A DNA stretch of 64,000 nucleotides from Chryseobacterium viscerum (lineage in GTDB: Bacteria > Bacteroidota > Bacteroidia > Flavobacteriales > Weeksellaceae). Positions 15,520-24,073 of this stretch are shown in pieces (position 1 is the stretch's first letter; each line of letters begins with the position of its first letter). Both the position numbers and the translations under genes were made by a program. The notes beneath the pieces are model-generated. The model was not told where the DNA came from. It saw only the letters and a list, made by a program, of their open reading frames with translations, and made no database searches. The stretch covers positions 62,001 through 126,000 of the forward strand of contig NZ_JAPDFT010000006.1 of the NCBI RefSeq assembly GCF_025949665.1, in the 5' to 3' direction.

Positions 15520-16476
15520 TTATCCTTTAAACTGACCCATCGCAATGAATTTATCCTGTCTCTGGGTTTCAAGCTCCTGTCCTGTAAATTTGGAGAAAGC
15601 TTTGATGTTTTGTAAAATTGAACTTTTCAGATTTAAAAAGGTAGTCTCCTGGTCATATTGAGCTCCACCAAGTGGTTCTTCAATGATTCCGTCGATGAAC
15701 TTTTCTCTTAAGGCATCTGCCGGAGTAAGGTTTAATGCATTGGCTGCATCTTCCTTGTGATCCCAGTTTCTCCATAAGATAGAAGAACAGCTTTCCGGTG
15801 CAATTACAGTATACCATGTATTTTCCAACATATATACTTTATTTCCAACACCTATTCCCAATGCGCCTCCACTGGCACCTTCTCCGATGATGTAAGTGAA
15901 GATAGGCGTTTTCAGCTGAACCATTTCAAAAATATTTCTTGCAATAGCTTCTCCTTGTCCTCTTTCTTCAGCTTCCAATCCTGGATATGCTCCCGGTGTA
16001 TCTACTAAAGTTACCACAGGAATATTGAATTTTTCAGCAAGCTTCATTAGTCTTAAAGCTTTTCTGTATCCCTCAGGATTTGGCATTCCAAATCTTCTGT
16101 ACTGTCTTTCTTTAGTTGTTCTTCCTTTTTGAGTCCCTATGATCATTACTTTTTGACCATCAAGGGTAATCAATCCTCCAATCATTGCCGGATCATCAGC
16201 GAAATTTCTGTCTCCATGAAGTTCTAAGAAACTGCCTTTGTCTGCCATTCCGTTGATATAATCCAATGTGTAAGGACGATCCGGGTGGCGGGACAGTTGT
16301 ACTCTTTGCCAAGGTGTAAGATTTCCATAGATTTCTTTTTTCTTTTCTAAAATCTTATCCTCAATCTGGCTGCATGCTAATTTTACATCAACACCACTTT
16401 CTTCTCCTACTAAAGAACACGTCTGGTATTGATCCATCAATTCTTTGATAGGAAGTTCGAAACTTAAATATTCCAT
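15520..16476 (-). CDS. accA: Acetyl-CoA carboxylase carboxyltransferase subunit alpha
   Basis: AccA forms, with AccD, the carboxyltransferase that moves CO2 from biotin to acetyl-CoA in the first step of fatty-acid synthesis. The 318-residue product matches the family in length. It contains PWQRVQLSRHPDRPYTLDYI, GTQKGRTTKERQYRRFGMPNPEGYRKALRL split over the middle, VVTLVDTPGAYPGLEAEERGQ, and GEGASGGALGIGVGN, which forms the oxyanion site. The gene lies 49 bases after gltX and has its own -7 box (16500-16507). accD is not in the window; accB and accC are at 32757-34686. Confidence 0.97.
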   Translation of the reverse strand: MEYLSFELPIKELMDQYQTCSLVGEESGVDVKLACSQIEDKILEKKKEIYGNLTPWQRVQLSRHPDRPYTLDYINGMADKGSFLELHGDRNFADDPAMIGGLITLDGQKVMIIGTQKGRTTKERQYRRFGMPNPEGYRKALRLMKLAEKFNIPVVTLVDTPGAYPGLEAEERGQGEAIARNIFEMVQLKTPIFTYIIGEGASGGALGIGVGNKVYMLENTWYTVIAPESCSSILWRNWDHKEDAANALNLTPADALREKFIDGIIEEPLGGAQYDQETTFLNLKSSILQNIKAFSKFTGQELETQRQDKFIAMGQFKG

Positions 16477-16499
16477 TTCTTGAAGTAAATTAAATCTTT

Positions 16500-16507
16500 C
16501 AAATGTA
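16500..16507 (-). promoter_or_regulatory. -7 promoter box of accA
   Basis: The minus strand reads TACATTTG, matching TAnnTTTG, 24 bases upstream of the ATG in the gltX-accA gap. Confidence 0.5.
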
Positions 16508-16525
16508 TGAAAAATTATGGTTATT

Positions 16526-18034
16526 CTATTTAAAATTATTTATAGCATTGTTTATTCTGGAGGTACTTTCCTCTTTACCAAGGGTTTCCAGAATGTCGGG
16601 AACGTCCGGCCCTTTCAATTCTCCTACTAAAGCCAAACGTAGCGGCATCATTACTTTACCCATACCCAGCCCTTTGCTTTCCGCAAAATCATGCATTGTA
16701 TGCTTCAAGGTTTCAGCAGTAAAGTCTGTAGATCCAAAAGCTGACGCCAATTCTGCTAAAATTGCTGACGTTTCATCATTCCATGCTTTTTTAGAGGCTT
16801 TTTCATCATATGAAGCCGGAGCTTCAAAGAAGAATTTTCCGTTTTCATAAATGTCTTTAGGGAAAGTTGCTCTTTCTTTCATCAGATGAATTACTTTCAA
16901 CAGTTTTTCATCAGAAGCACCTGCGAAATCAATATCTGTTTTTTTCAAGATTTGAAGAAGTTCTTCGTCAGATTTCACCTGAATATACTGATGGTTGAAC
17001 CACTCTGATTTTTCTTTGCTGAATCTTGCCCCTGCTTTGTGTACTTTGTGAAGGTCAAATTCCTTAATCATTTCCTCTAATGGAAGAATTTCTTTATCAT
17101 CTGCCGGAGACCAGCCTAGTAGTGCTACCATATTGATGAAAGCATCAGGAAGATAACCGTTTTCTCTGTATCCTTTGGAAACTACACCTGTTGCCGGATC
17201 TTTGAAATCAAGCGGGAATACCGGAAACCCGAATTTATCTCCGTCTCTTTTACTTAGTTTTCCTTTTCCTTCAGGCTTTAAAATTAAAGAAAGGTGTGCA
17301 AATTGTGGTGCTTCCCACTGCATTGCTTCGTATAATAAGGTGTGGAGCCCTAAAGATGGCAGCCATTCTTCTCCACGGATGACGTGAGAGATCTCCATCT
17401 CGTGGTCATCAATAATGTTGGCGAAATGGTAAGTTGGCATTCCATCATTCTTTACCAGAACTTTATCATCTAAAGTATTGGTGTTTACAGAGAACTTTCC
17501 ACGAATGATATCCTCAAGATTTAATACTCTGTCAACAGGCATTTTGAATCTTACTACATAAGGTGTTTTGTTAAGCAACAAAGCTTCAACTTCTTCCTCA
17601 GAAAGTGTCAGGCTGTTTCTAAGACTGTTTCTGGTTTTGTTATCGTATGAGAAAACATCACCTTTAGCTTCGTACTGTGCACGAATGGCATCCAATTCTT
17701 CAGCTGTATCGAAAGCGATGTAAGCATAATCTGTTTTTAAGATCTGCTCTGTATATCGGTCATAGATGTCTCTTCTTTCAGATTGTCTGTAAGGAGCAAA
17801 CTTTCCTCCTTTCTTAGGACTTTCATCCGGGATGATTCCGCACCATTCCAAAGCTTCTTCAATATATTCTTCAGCACCTTCTACATATCTGGCAGTATCT
17901 GTATCTTCTATTCTCAATACAAATTCTCCTCCTTGATTTTTAGCAAAAAGATAATCATATAATGCGGTTCTTACGCCTCCCAAATGTAATGGCCCTGTAG
18001 GACTTGGAGCAAAACGTACTCTTACTTTCTCCAT
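16526..18034 (-). CDS. gltX: Glutamate--tRNA ligase
   Basis: GltX charges tRNA-Glu (and in many bacteria tRNA-Gln) with glutamate. The 502-residue product has the class I HIGH-type motif in RFAPSPTGPLHLGGVRTALY at residues 6-25 and the KMSKS-type motif GKLSKRDGDKFGFPV near residue 260. Other family blocks are FVLRIEDTDTARY and YHFANIIDDHEMEISHVIRG. The start at 18034 is the only sensible one, with a -7 box 18 bases upstream. If Gln-tRNA is made indirectly in this organism, gatCAB would be needed elsewhere; this cannot be judged here. Confidence 0.97.
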   Translation of the reverse strand: MEKVRVRFAPSPTGPLHLGGVRTALYDYLFAKNQGGEFVLRIEDTDTARYVEGAEEYIEEALEWCGIIPDESPKKGGKFAPYRQSERRDIYDRYTEQILKTDYAYIAFDTAEELDAIRAQYEAKGDVFSYDNKTRNSLRNSLTLSEEEVEALLLNKTPYVVRFKMPVDRVLNLEDIIRGKFSVNTNTLDDKVLVKNDGMPTYHFANIIDDHEMEISHVIRGEEWLPSLGLHTLLYEAMQWEAPQFAHLSLILKPEGKGKLSKRDGDKFGFPVFPLDFKDPATGVVSKGYRENGYLPDAFINMVALLGWSPADDKEILPLEEMIKEFDLHKVHKAGARFSKEKSEWFNHQYIQVKSDEELLQILKKTDIDFAGASDEKLLKVIHLMKERATFPKDIYENGKFFFEAPASYDEKASKKAWNDETSAILAELASAFGSTDFTAETLKHTMHDFAESKGLGMGKVMMPLRLALVGELKGPDVPDILETLGKEESTSRINNAINNFK

Positions 18035-18051
18035 TTCAATTTAAATTTTTG

Positions 18052-18059
18052 CAAATTTA
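18052..18059 (-). promoter_or_regulatory. -7 promoter box of gltX
   Basis: The minus strand reads TAAATTTG followed by CA, matching TAnnTTTG, with the ATG 18 bases downstream. Confidence 0.55.
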
Positions 18060-18326
18060 CTTAAAATTATGCGTTTAAGAGGTGATTTCTGACCCGGTAT
18101 TCGTTTTTTGATTTCAACTTTTGTATTTAATTCTGAAGATTTTCGTGAAATGCTGTTTTAAAGCTCTTAATCTTATATTTCGGATTATGATTTTAATTCA
18201 TGGATAATAATTGATAAATGAGTGTGTTGTTAAATTTAAACTCATAAAGAGAAAATATTGATTTGGTTTTTATGTTATTTTTATGAATGAAATAAAATTG
18301 ATTTTTATAATTTGTTTTTATTATTA

Positions 18327-18344
18327 AATCACTAATCAGTGATT
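18327..18344. repeat. Inverted repeat AATCACT / AGTGATT, candidate operator
   Basis: The arms at 18327-18333 and 18338-18344 are separated by AATC. The site ends 98 bases before the -7 box of the MACPF gene, a plausible activator or repressor site. No regulator is known. Confidence 0.4.
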
Positions 18345-18442
18345 GTTTTATTCTTTATTAATGGATGATTAAACAATTATTAAATTCACTAAACAATGAT
18401 ATATATCATTATTTAATTCCCTTTTCACTGGTTGTTGAATAT

Positions 18443-18450
18443 TATCTTTG
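18443..18450 (+). promoter_or_regulatory. -7 promoter box of the MACPF gene
   Basis: TATCTTTG matches TAnnTTTG and lies 22 bases before the ATG at 18473. It sits inside the region that a longer open frame from 18365 would cover, which argues for the shorter start. Confidence 0.6.
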
Positions 18451-18472
18451 CCGGAAACTTTTAATTAATACT

Positions 18473-19870
18473 ATGAAAAAACAGATTTTATTTTGCTTCA
18501 GTAGTTTACTGATGCTTTTCATGAGTTCATGTTCTTCAGAAGATCTGAATACTGACGTAACTCCTGAAAATCCTGCTAAAACCAATCGATTATCAGCTGC
18601 TAAATTTGCAGGAGACGGAATTTATGATGTCTTAGGGCATGGCTTTAATGCTGCAGGCGAATATGCTAATGCCAATTCTGCAGGATTTAAAGTAGTGGAT
18701 ATCGATCGTTTCAAAACTGAACAGGCGGCAAGACTGGTTTCAGAAAATACCAACACCCAGGAGTATGTTGAAGAATATGGTGAGAATGCAGAAACATATT
18801 CCAAAATGGTATCTACAAAAGTAGATGTCACGGCAGGAATTCCTTTATTCAAAAAAACGCTTTCAGTAGGATTTAATTCAGCGGTAACTACCAATCATAA
18901 ATTTGATGCAAAGTACATCTATGGCAGTTACAATCTTTTGATCAAACAGAAAAGATTAAGATTTAATGCTACAACAGATATGTTAGCAGATTATATCACT
19001 CCTGAATTTGCTCAGGATTTACAGACAAAATCATCACAACAAATTGTGCAGGATTATGGTACACATGTAATGGTTGATATTTATACAGGGGCAAAAATGG
19101 ATATCATCTTCCAGTCTGAAACAAGAAACGAAAGTCGTGACCGCGCTGCAAGAATTGGAATAAAATTGGGAATGTCTAAAATTTTTGATGTTGATGTACA
19201 GAATGATGTCAATACATCGGAATCTACCATGAACTATTCTAAAAAATTATCATACAGAACAAGAGGAGGAGATCCTTCTAAAGGTCTGATTGGAGAACTG
19301 AATCTTGACCAGAACACTCCGAAGATCAATATAGCAAACTGGCAAAACAGTTCTACGCCTAATAATTCTGTATTAGTGGATTTTGGAAATAATGGGTTAG
19401 TATTCATTTTTGATCTGGTAAAAGATCCTGTTAAAAAAGCAGAGCTTAAATCATACGTAATCCAATACCTTATCGATAATAAAGTAATGCTGGATTATAT
19501 TCCAGTTCCGATTTATGGATTCTATAGCGGTTCCGATAGAGATCACCTGCTTTCTACATGGGCTGGAACTCCTAATAACTATCAGGCAGAAGGAGAGCAG
19601 TTCAAGGCATACAGCTATAAAGCACCCAATACAGTACCTGTTTATCAGTTCTATAGTGCAAATGACAGAGATCATTACTATTCTACTTATCAGGGAACAC
19701 CATGGAACTATACCTATGAAGGAATTGCATTCTACGCAACTATGGACAGTACAAAAAGACCTATTTATCAGTTCTACAGCGGTAACGACAGAGATCATTA
19801 CTATAGCACTTATCCGGGAACACCTAATAACTATGTAGCAGAAGGCATTCCTTTTTATGCATATTATTAA
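18473..19870 (+). CDS. MACPF (perforin-like) domain lipoprotein with three C-terminal repeats
   Basis: The 465-residue product has a lipoprotein signal (MKKQILFCFSSLLMLFMSSC, lipid cysteine 20). A MACPF domain follows: GHGFNAAGEYANANSAGFKV near 55-74, the signature YGTHVMVDIYTGAK at 195-208, and the turn YRTRGGDPSKGL near 261. Residues 345-465 hold three repeats of about 40 residues with the core FYSxxDRDHxxSTxxGTPxNYxxEGxxFxA, resembling the DUF5648-type repeat often found at the ends of secreted proteins. MACPF proteins insert into membranes as pores; in Bacteroides the BSAP members kill rival strains. I start at 18473 because a promoter box lies inside the longer frame from 18365 and the signal peptide begins here. 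Toxin function and target are inference. Confidence 0.85.
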   Translation: MKKQILFCFSSLLMLFMSSCSSEDLNTDVTPENPAKTNRLSAAKFAGDGIYDVLGHGFNAAGEYANANSAGFKVVDIDRFKTEQAARLVSENTNTQEYVEEYGENAETYSKMVSTKVDVTAGIPLFKKTLSVGFNSAVTTNHKFDAKYIYGSYNLLIKQKRLRFNATTDMLADYITPEFAQDLQTKSSQQIVQDYGTHVMVDIYTGAKMDIIFQSETRNESRDRAARIGIKLGMSKIFDVDVQNDVNTSESTMNYSKKLSYRTRGGDPSKGLIGELNLDQNTPKINIANWQNSSTPNNSVLVDFGNNGLVFIFDLVKDPVKKAELKSYVIQYLIDNKVMLDYIPVPIYGFYSGSDRDHLLSTWAGTPNNYQAEGEQFKAYSYKAPNTVPVYQFYSANDRDHYYSTYQGTPWNYTYEGIAFYATMDSTKRPIYQFYSGNDRDHYYSTYPGTPNNYVAEGIPFYAYY

Positions 19871-19894
19871 TACATATTGATATTTTACACCAAC

Positions 19895-19924
19895 AAACCG
19901 TCTCAGTTTTGAGGCGGTTTTTTT
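19895..19924 (+). terminator. Terminator of the MACPF gene
   Basis: AAACCGTCTCA pairs with TGAGGCGGTTT (one G-T pair) and is followed by a T run. It lies 25 bases past the stop. Confidence 0.88.
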
Positions 19925-20006
19925 ATACAAAACGAATATTTGTAAAATATTTCCGTTGATAAAGGGATGCTGAAAGAATATTTCCAGTAGTCTTTCATTA
20001 AAAATG

Positions 20007-20014
20007 TATTTTTG
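20007..20014 (+). promoter_or_regulatory. -7 promoter box before the 20038 mini-ORF and 20152 gene
   Basis: TATTTTTG matches TAnnTTTG. Transcription would start near 20021, 17 bases before the mini-ORF ATG. Confidence 0.5.
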
Positions 20015-20037
20015 TAACTTATAAGTTTAGTTTATCA

Positions 20038-20115
20038 ATGAAACGAATTTTGTCTTTATCAGATAAAATCGGTTTCAGAAACTATAGAAATAAGATTATC
20101 GTATTTCTTGAGTAG
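20038..20115 (+). CDS. Possible 25-residue upstream mini-ORF
   Basis: The frame encodes MKRILSLSDKIGFRNYRNKI plus five residues (IVFLE), then TAG. It is the first ATG after the predicted start of the transcript and lies in the same frame as the downstream glycosyltransferase, separated from it by 36 bases with several in-frame stops. It could be a leader peptide controlling the glycosyltransferase or an independent small protein. No similarity is recognised and it may be chance. Confidence 0.3.
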   Translation: MKRILSLSDKIGFRNYRNKIIVFLE

Positions 20116-20151
20116 GATAGAAGCTAAATAATTTAACTTACTTACTAACAA

Positions 20152-21117
20152 ATGAAAATTATTTTCCACGAAAATCAATTATGTTATAGAGGGACTTCCA
20201 ATGCCCTTTTTGATTATGCTTATTATAATGAGGAAATGCTTGGAAACGAGTCTATGATCCTTTACCCTAAAAATAGTCCAAACAATGCTGAAGAAGCCAT
20301 CGGGCGTTTTAAAAAGAGGTTTAACGTTGTTGGATATAGTGATATCAAGGAAAGGGATGAAATCATTAAAAAGGCAAATGCAGATCTTTTCTACGCCATA
20401 AAATCCGGAGAAAGAGAAACAGATACTCCACAGGATCTTATAAAAATGGTTATTCATGCAGTTTTTAAATATAACGAACCCTATGGTGATGTCTACGCAT
20501 ATGTCTCTGAGTGGCTGTCAAAAACAATGAGCGACGGAAAACTTCCTTTTGTTCCTCATATTGTGGATCTTCCTGAAGTGAGTGGTGATCTTCGTGCGGA
20601 GTTGAATATTCCGAAAGACGCTGTGGTATTTGCAAGATATGGAGGAACTGAAACTTTTGATATAGATTTCGTGATGGATGCCGTAAAGAGAACCGCCCTG
20701 AAAAATAAAAATATATACTTTGTTTTTATGGGAACGAATGCATTTGTAAAAAGAAATTTTTTCAGGTCTTACAAGAATATTATTTTTCTTCCTCCTACAA
20801 CGGATGTCGAAAGGAAAGTGAAATTTATTAATACTTCTGATGCATTTCTGCATGCCCGCAGACAAGGGGAGAGTTTTGGGATGGCTGTAGGTGAGTTTTC
20901 CATCAAAAATAAACCTATTATAACCTGGTCCGGATCTGATGAAAAGTCACATCTTGAGATTTTGGGAGATAAAGCGATTTTATACAGTGATAAAAAAGAC
21001 ATCCTTCAAATTCTGAATAACTTTAAGCCGGATCTTAATAAAAACTGGGATTGTTACTCAGAACTTTTCAATCCACGGGCAGTCATGGAGAAATTTGAAA
21101 ATGTTTTTATCAAATAA
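20152..21117 (+). CDS. Glycosyltransferase-like protein (GT-B type)
   Basis: The 321-residue product begins MKIIFHENQLCYRGTSNALFDYA, an N-terminal sugar-transferase half. In its second half it has ELNIPKDAVVFARYGGTETFD, NIYFVFMGTNAF, and HARRQGESFGMAVGEFSIKNKPIITWSGSDEKSHLEILG. The last block carries the conserved acidic loop (E in GESFGMAVGEF) typical of nucleotide-sugar binding in GT-B enzymes. Acceptor and donor are unknown. It stands alone on the plus strand, converging on the large minus-strand glycan cluster, with the terminator 21126-21156 between. The start follows several in-frame stops. Confidence 0.75.
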   Translation: MKIIFHENQLCYRGTSNALFDYAYYNEEMLGNESMILYPKNSPNNAEEAIGRFKKRFNVVGYSDIKERDEIIKKANADLFYAIKSGERETDTPQDLIKMVIHAVFKYNEPYGDVYAYVSEWLSKTMSDGKLPFVPHIVDLPEVSGDLRAELNIPKDAVVFARYGGTETFDIDFVMDAVKRTALKNKNIYFVFMGTNAFVKRNFFRSYKNIIFLPPTTDVERKVKFINTSDAFLHARRQGESFGMAVGEFSIKNKPIITWSGSDEKSHLEILGDKAILYSDKKDILQILNNFKPDLNKNWDCYSELFNPRAVMEKFENVFIK

Positions 21118-21125
21118 ATTAGAAA

Positions 21126-21156
21126 AAAGGCTAATGTTAAAACAACATTAGCCTTT
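21126..21156. terminator. Bidirectional terminator at the end of the glycan cluster
   Basis: A perfect 13-base stem, AAAGGCTAATGTT with AACATTAGCCTTT, encloses five bases. It serves the plus-strand glycosyltransferase and the converging 11-gene minus-strand run. Confidence 0.9.
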
Positions 21157-21178
21157 ACTATTTTTGGTCTGAAGGAAA

Positions 21179-22060
21179 TTAAAAAAGACTTTTAATTCTC
21201 ATCTTTATTTTTTTTGTGAAAGATAAGTCCAGGTTAAGTTTTTGCTGAGGATATTTCTTTGAAAATGAAAGAATAAATTCATCAATGTTTTTTGCCGGGA
21301 AGAAGGAAAGCTCTTTCCAGATCCCTTTATATAATGGATGAAAGTCTATAAATGTCTTGTAATTGTCAGCATTCACCGTTTTCCAGGAATTTAAAAACCC
21401 TGAAGTATCAAAATCGTTTTTATGCCCCCAGTTATTGATTTTTTCTGAAATTTCTCTTTCTTCACGTGCCCATGACTGATGAATTAAATAAAAATCTAAA
21501 GGAAGAATTCTGCCTTTATTGGTATTTCTTGCATATTCATATTGAGGATAGTTTGTAATAAGCATACACTTCTCATCAAATGGTGTGATAACGAAGAATC
21601 CTTCAGCATTATGCTTGAATAATGTAACAAAGTTTACCTGAAAATTAAAAGGATTTTTAGCAGGATTCTTCAGCAGGAATGTATTTCTTCTCAAAAACTG
21701 AGCTAATACTTTGAAGTCATAAGCATATTCATCACCATCCATCTGAATATGCCATCCGCCGGATCCCATCTTTTCAGCCATCATATTTCTTTGTCTGGTC
21801 TCCAGCTCCATCGGCTGCATCCCCTCAATGAAAAAAGTGTCTTTGTAAAAGATGATTTTATTCTGAGTATCTAATTTTTTGATATCACTGAAAACACTTT
21901 CAGGAATATGAATATCATTTCCTGCCCATGTTTTATGATTGGCATCATAGCTTATCACGATACAGTCTGCGTGCTCATAAATATGCTTGAGAGATGTAAA
22001 GATGTAACAGTAATCATAAGATAAAAGATATCCTATTTTAATAATATTTTTTTTACTCAT
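21179..22060 (-). CDS. Glycosyltransferase-like protein of the surface-glycan cluster
   Basis: The 293-residue product contains DCIVISYDANHKTW, NKIIFYKDTFFIEGMQ, RQRNMMAEKMGSGGWHIQMD followed by GDEYAYDF. The DGDE motif after a 'raw counting' region resembles the DXD metal/nucleotide site of GT-A glycosyltransferases that also handle unknown sugars. LPLDFYLIHQSWAREEREI near residue 195 fits the later part of such enzymes. I do not recognise the subfamily. It overlaps the upstream GT2 gene by eight bases and is the last gene of the run. The donor sugar is unknown. Confidence 0.6.
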   Translation of the reverse strand: MSKKNIIKIGYLLSYDYCYIFTSLKHIYEHADCIVISYDANHKTWAGNDIHIPESVFSDIKKLDTQNKIIFYKDTFFIEGMQPMELETRQRNMMAEKMGSGGWHIQMDGDEYAYDFKVLAQFLRRNTFLLKNPAKNPFNFQVNFVTLFKHNAEGFFVITPFDEKCMLITNYPQYEYARNTNKGRILPLDFYLIHQSWAREEREISEKINNWGHKNDFDTSGFLNSWKTVNADNYKTFIDFHPLYKGIWKELSFFPAKNIDEFILSFSKKYPQQKLNLDLSFTKKIKMRIKSLF

Positions 22061-22934
22061 TTTTTATTTTCTCTAAATTGGAATAAAGACCGTCTAATAT
22101 ACCTTTTATGTAAGCTTTCGCCATAGAAAATTTTCCTTTTTTAAGTGCTTTCCTTGCGAACTTCCATCGTTCCTTGGTTACATATTTTAAATTTCCCTCA
22201 TACAGTCTGCACATCCAGATTCGGTTTCTGGTAATATAATATTCGTAAAAACTGCCCTTGTCGCTGGCAAGATTAAAAGCTTCACATTGGGTATTTACAG
22301 CAATTTTCCATTTGGTGTTTTTAAGAAGGCGAAGACACCATTCAGACTCTTCATAATACATGAAAAAGCTGGTGTTCATTAAACCCACATCATCTAATAT
22401 TTCCTTTCTGAACATTAATGCACTTCCATCTACATATTTTATGTTGTAATTATAATGAGGAGCATTTACATGATTCTTATCCTTTTCAGAATGGGTATGT
22501 CCACCCTGAAAACCCTCCTCGGGAAACAGCAGTCCACCATCTGAAAATATTCTGTCACGAATGTTTCTGTAGCAAATGCGGGGACCGATTATTCCAATAT
22601 CCGGAAGTTCTTTTAAATCTTTATATAACTGGCTGATTGTACTGCGTGATATTTCAATGTCCGGATTTAATAATAAAAAATAATTCTTACCGTCTTCGAT
22701 AGCTTTTTTAATAGCTAAATTATTACCGAAAGCATAGCCACCGTTATAATCACTCAAAATATAGTTGATTTGCTTTTGAGATCCCAGCTTCTCAATTTCT
22801 TTTCTGTCTTTTGAATTATTATCTACTACATAAATAGATTTCTGCGGGATACCTTCGCTTAATAATGAATTAACTTCCCGGCTGGTGTCATCAAAAGAAT
22901 TGTAATTCAGTATAATAATTGCTAAATCATCCAT
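22053..22934 (-). CDS. Glycosyltransferase family 2 (rhamnosyltransferase-like)
   Basis: The product (293 residues from 22934) starts MDDLAIIILNYNSFDDTSREV and has IYVVDNNSKDRKEI, INYILSDYNGGYAFGNNLA, NYFLLLNPDIEIS (the DXD-like NPD site) and YVDGSALMFRKEILDDVGLM followed by FFMYYEESEWCLRL. This is the layout of WbbL/rhamnosyltransferase-type GT2 enzymes that act on the cytoplasmic face of the membrane. I start at 22934, where TAATG couples it to the previous stop. A longer start at 22955 is possible. Confidence 0.85.
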   Translation of the reverse strand: MDDLAIIILNYNSFDDTSREVNSLLSEGIPQKSIYVVDNNSKDRKEIEKLGSQKQINYILSDYNGGYAFGNNLAIKKAIEDGKNYFLLLNPDIEISRSTISQLYKDLKELPDIGIIGPRICYRNIRDRIFSDGGLLFPEEGFQGGHTHSEKDKNHVNAPHYNYNIKYVDGSALMFRKEILDDVGLMNTSFFMYYEESEWCLRLLKNTKWKIAVNTQCEAFNLASDKGSFYEYYITRNRIWMCRLYEGNLKYVTKERWKFARKALKKGKFSMAKAYIKGILDGLYSNLEKIKNE

Positions 22935-24073
22935 TAATGTAAAATGTTTTTCCATTTTTCTATCGCTTTTTCTTCAGAAAAATTGTTCTTAAAATAGGCT
23001 TCAGCCTGTATTTTCATATCCTGATAAAAAGATTCATCTTGTAATAATGACATGATTTGATCTTTGAAAAAATCTGGATTGTCAGTTACTAAGCAGCCAT
23101 TTGATGTTTTTGCCGGAAAGCCATCAATCGCTCTTTCTGTTCCTACAACAGGAAGTCCGTAAGATAATGCTTCTATTACTTTGATTTTAACACCGGTACC
23201 CTCCAGCATCGGGCAAATCGCAATTTTTGACTGGTGGTAATATTCTTCTAAATTTTCTGCATATTCCACCAACTTTACTCCTTCTCTTTCCTGGAAGTGC
23301 TTGCATATCCTTCCAATAATTATAATATGAATGTTTTGGGGAAGTGAGGGATATACATGATCAAAAAACCATTTCATTGATTGAATATTGAAAATGTTTT
23401 CAGATCCCACAAAAATTAAATCATACTTTTTACCTGTATTATTTTTTTCAAAGTGAGATGTAAAGGAAGGTGGTATGTTGATTACCTTTTCACCCAAAAA
23501 TCTTTTAAAAACAAGATGCTCATCTTCGGATATGGTGATCACCTTATCAAATTTTGAAAGATTATTTATCTCTTCATTGAAGCGTTTTCCAATATCTAAT
23601 GATTTGTTTTTATAAAATTCATTAAGCGTGATCCAGTCGTGGGTGTCTACAATTTTTAAAGTATTTTTCATAGACTCATTATCAATTAATCCTGCCCAGA
23701 ATTCATAATTGATAATGATGGCATCATACTTATCCTTATTTAAGATGTTGATAAACTCCTTCTTTGCAAAATCTGTTAATAAGTGGTTATACTCATTAGG
23801 TTTTTTATAGAATTTTGATATTTTATGCTTCCAGTAATCTGAAGATGTTTTTACCTTCGGAGGTTTATGGTTTATTAAAAACAGCTGGTCAACAATACTT
23901 TTATCAATGTCTGTAGTGTCGTTTTGGCTCTTGTAAATTTCAGCAGACCCTACCAGATCAATATGGTATCCCATTTTTTTTAATACAGTAAGGGTAGTTT
24001 TTGCTCTTGTAGTATTTCCTGCCCTGTTTGAAAATGGATTTTCAGGAAAAAAAAACAGAATTCTTTTTGTCAT
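22934..24073 (-). CDS. Glycosyltransferase family 4-like
   Basis: The 379-residue product has a GT-B fold: MTKRILFFFPENPFSNRAGNTTRA at the N-terminus, DAIIINYEFWAGLID, DTHDWITLNEFYKNK, ITISEDEHLVFKRFLG, DLIFVGSENIFNIQSMKWF, and the donor site ICPMLEGTGVKIKVIEALSYG followed by LPVVGTERAIDGFP. The form with EGTGVKIKVIEALS is common in exopolysaccharide and LPS transferases. It overlaps its upstream neighbour by four bases and its downstream one by one base, indicating translational coupling. The acceptor is unknown. Confidence 0.85.
   Translation of the reverse strand: MTKRILFFFPENPFSNRAGNTTRAKTTLTVLKKMGYHIDLVGSAEIYKSQNDTTDIDKSIVDQLFLINHKPPKVKTSSDYWKHKISKFYKKPNEYNHLLTDFAKKEFINILNKDKYDAIIINYEFWAGLIDNESMKNTLKIVDTHDWITLNEFYKNKSLDIGKRFNEEINNLSKFDKVITISEDEHLVFKRFLGEKVINIPPSFTSHFEKNNTGKKYDLIFVGSENIFNIQSMKWFFDHVYPSLPQNIHIIIIGRICKHFQEREGVKLVEYAENLEEYYHQSKIAICPMLEGTGVKIKVIEALSYGLPVVGTERAIDGFPAKTSNGCLVTDNPDFFKDQIMSLLQDESFYQDMKIQAEAYFKNNFSEEKAIEKWKNILH

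Larger units (their letters stand above)
18035..18472. other. Long AT-rich intergenic region before the MACPF gene
   Basis: These 438 bases contain no convincing gene. They hold the gltX promoter, a perfect inverted repeat at 18327-18344 and the MACPF promoter at 18443-18450. The stretch looks more AT-rich than the flanking genes, which may mean acquired DNA or simply a regulatory region. Confidence 0.5.

Noticed and set aside
18365..18472. Longer start of the MACPF gene
   Set aside because: The extra 36 residues precede a proper lipoprotein signal, and the region contains a TATCTTTG promoter box at 18443-18450.
19451..19930. 159-residue minus-strand open frame with repeated Ile/Val/Cys words
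   Set aside because: It is the complement of the three C-terminal repeats of the MACPF protein. Its internal repetition is a by-product of those repeats.
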